From Alphaproteobacteria bacterium (GTDB lineage: Bacteria > Pseudomonadota > Alphaproteobacteria > CAISOG01), in contig VEQJ01000060.1 of assembly GCA_018883285.1 (NCBI GenBank), forward strand, positions 1 through 6,727: DNA of 6,727 nucleotides, given 5' to 3'. The position numbers and the translations under genes were made by a program. Below the pieces are notes generated by a model, which had not been told where the DNA came from, ran no database searches, and saw only the letters and a program-made list of their open reading frames with translations. Below are positions 6,268 to 6,727 of the stretch, piece by piece; position 1 is the first letter of the stretch; every line of letters begins with the position of its first letter.

Positions 6268-6727
6268 AGGCCGCCATGCTGGCCAAGTTTTGCCGCGCCA
6301 GATGCTTACCATCCTCCACCGCGGGCTGGTCAAAGGCGTTCACGCCCAACAGATCGGCGGACAGCATGGTTTCCAACATAAAGTGCATGAACAGCGCCCC
6401 CAACACCTCCTCATCCACCCGCGGAATGGCCAGGCGGCGCAGTGGCCGTTGCTTAGCCTGCAGGGTGCTGATCGTCGCCTCCTGCATCGCGGTTAGCAGT
6501 TCACCCATGCCGTGCCCCTGCAGATAGGCCAGGCGGCTGTCGTTCAGCGTGCCAGGCAGTTTGGGCAGGCCGGCCAGATCGGTTGGCGCGGTAATCAGGG
6601 TGTAGAATTTGTCGTCGGGGCCATCCAGATACAGCTGCAACTGGCTATGCTGATCCACCGTGCCCAGCGCGGGAATCGGCGTGCTTCCCACCCCATCCTT
6701 ACCGACACTTTCCGCCCACAACTGGCG
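6266..6727 (-). CDS. pgi: Glucose-6-phosphate isomerase, C-terminal part (5' end beyond window)
   Basis: Interconverts glucose 6-phosphate and fructose 6-phosphate in the cytoplasm. The last 153 codons are present and the frame is open to the right edge, beginning RQLWAESVGKDG. Diagnostic features are STPIPALGTVDQHSQLQLYLDGP, whose His matches the ring-opening His of the family (GQHS in the animal enzyme), and the second signature VNAFDQPAVEDGKHLA, whose Lys matches the catalytic Lys518 of rabbit PGI. The intervening segment (RLAIPRVDEEVLGALFMHFMLETML) is typical of the short bacterial form common in alphaproteobacteria. The sugar-phosphate signature and catalytic Glu would lie outside the window. 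It is the furthest upstream gene visible in the operon. TTG at 6721 is an ordinary Leu codon, not a start. Confidence 0.95.
   Translation of the reverse strand, partial: RQLWAESVGKDGVGSTPIPALGTVDQHSQLQLYLDGPDDKFYTLITAPTDLAGLPKLPGTLNDSRLAYLQGHGMGELLTAMQEATISTLQAKQRPLRRLAIPRVDEEVLGALFMHFMLETMLSADLLGVNAFDQPAVEDGKHLARQNLASMAA

Noticed and set aside
5724..6269. Plus-strand open frame of 181 codons opposite mutL
   Set aside because: A GC-rich antisense shadow: it lies wholly across conserved MutL ATPase motifs, is rich in Arg/Ser/Ala and shows no recognisable domain.

Overview
The window looks like the chromosome of an alphaproteobacterium. The evidence is a MutL with the endonuclease motifs DQHA-x2-E-x4-E, ACH-x-SVRAG and CNHGRP (the lineage normally lacks MutH), a glucose-6-phosphate isomerase tail of the short alphaproteobacterial kind, and a class II DAHP synthase. 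Sampled lines of the housekeeping genes have 58-65% G+C by hand count. Genus cannot be decided.

Layout. Bases 1-58 (minus) hold the first 19 codons of a gene running off the left edge. Its residues resemble the start of an IS630-family transposase, so an insertion element probably enters from the left and ends somewhere before about 114. Diverging from it, 106-960 (plus) encodes a phage-type GH24 lysozyme (endolysin). It has an Ala-rich hydrophobic segment that could be a signal-arrest-release (SAR) or signal anchor, a Thr/Pro-rich linker and a charged C-terminal tail. Two sampled lines of this gene are only about 43% G+C, so it looks acquired. It ends 8 bases from the stop codon of the oppositely oriented nadE.

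The rest, 969-6727 (minus), is one tightly packed block transcribed from right to left: pgi (partial, 3' part) -> mutL -> class II DAHP synthase -> nadE, with gaps of 9, 48 and 23 bases. The mutL ribosome binding site overlaps the pgi stop codon. The block mixes sugar-phosphate metabolism, mismatch repair, the entry step of aromatic synthesis and the last step of NAD synthesis. These share no single pathway, so this is probably a housekeeping operon of convenience; its promoter lies beyond the right edge.

The most unusual material is at the left end (the endolysin architecture and its abutting mobile element) and inside mutL (a 9-residue insertion between the Mg/ATP motif and the ATP lid, and a linker with short repeats and a G8 homopolymer). 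I see no RNA genes, CRISPR arrays or clear terminators, and no complete undescribed system. No stretch over 300 bases lacks a gene.
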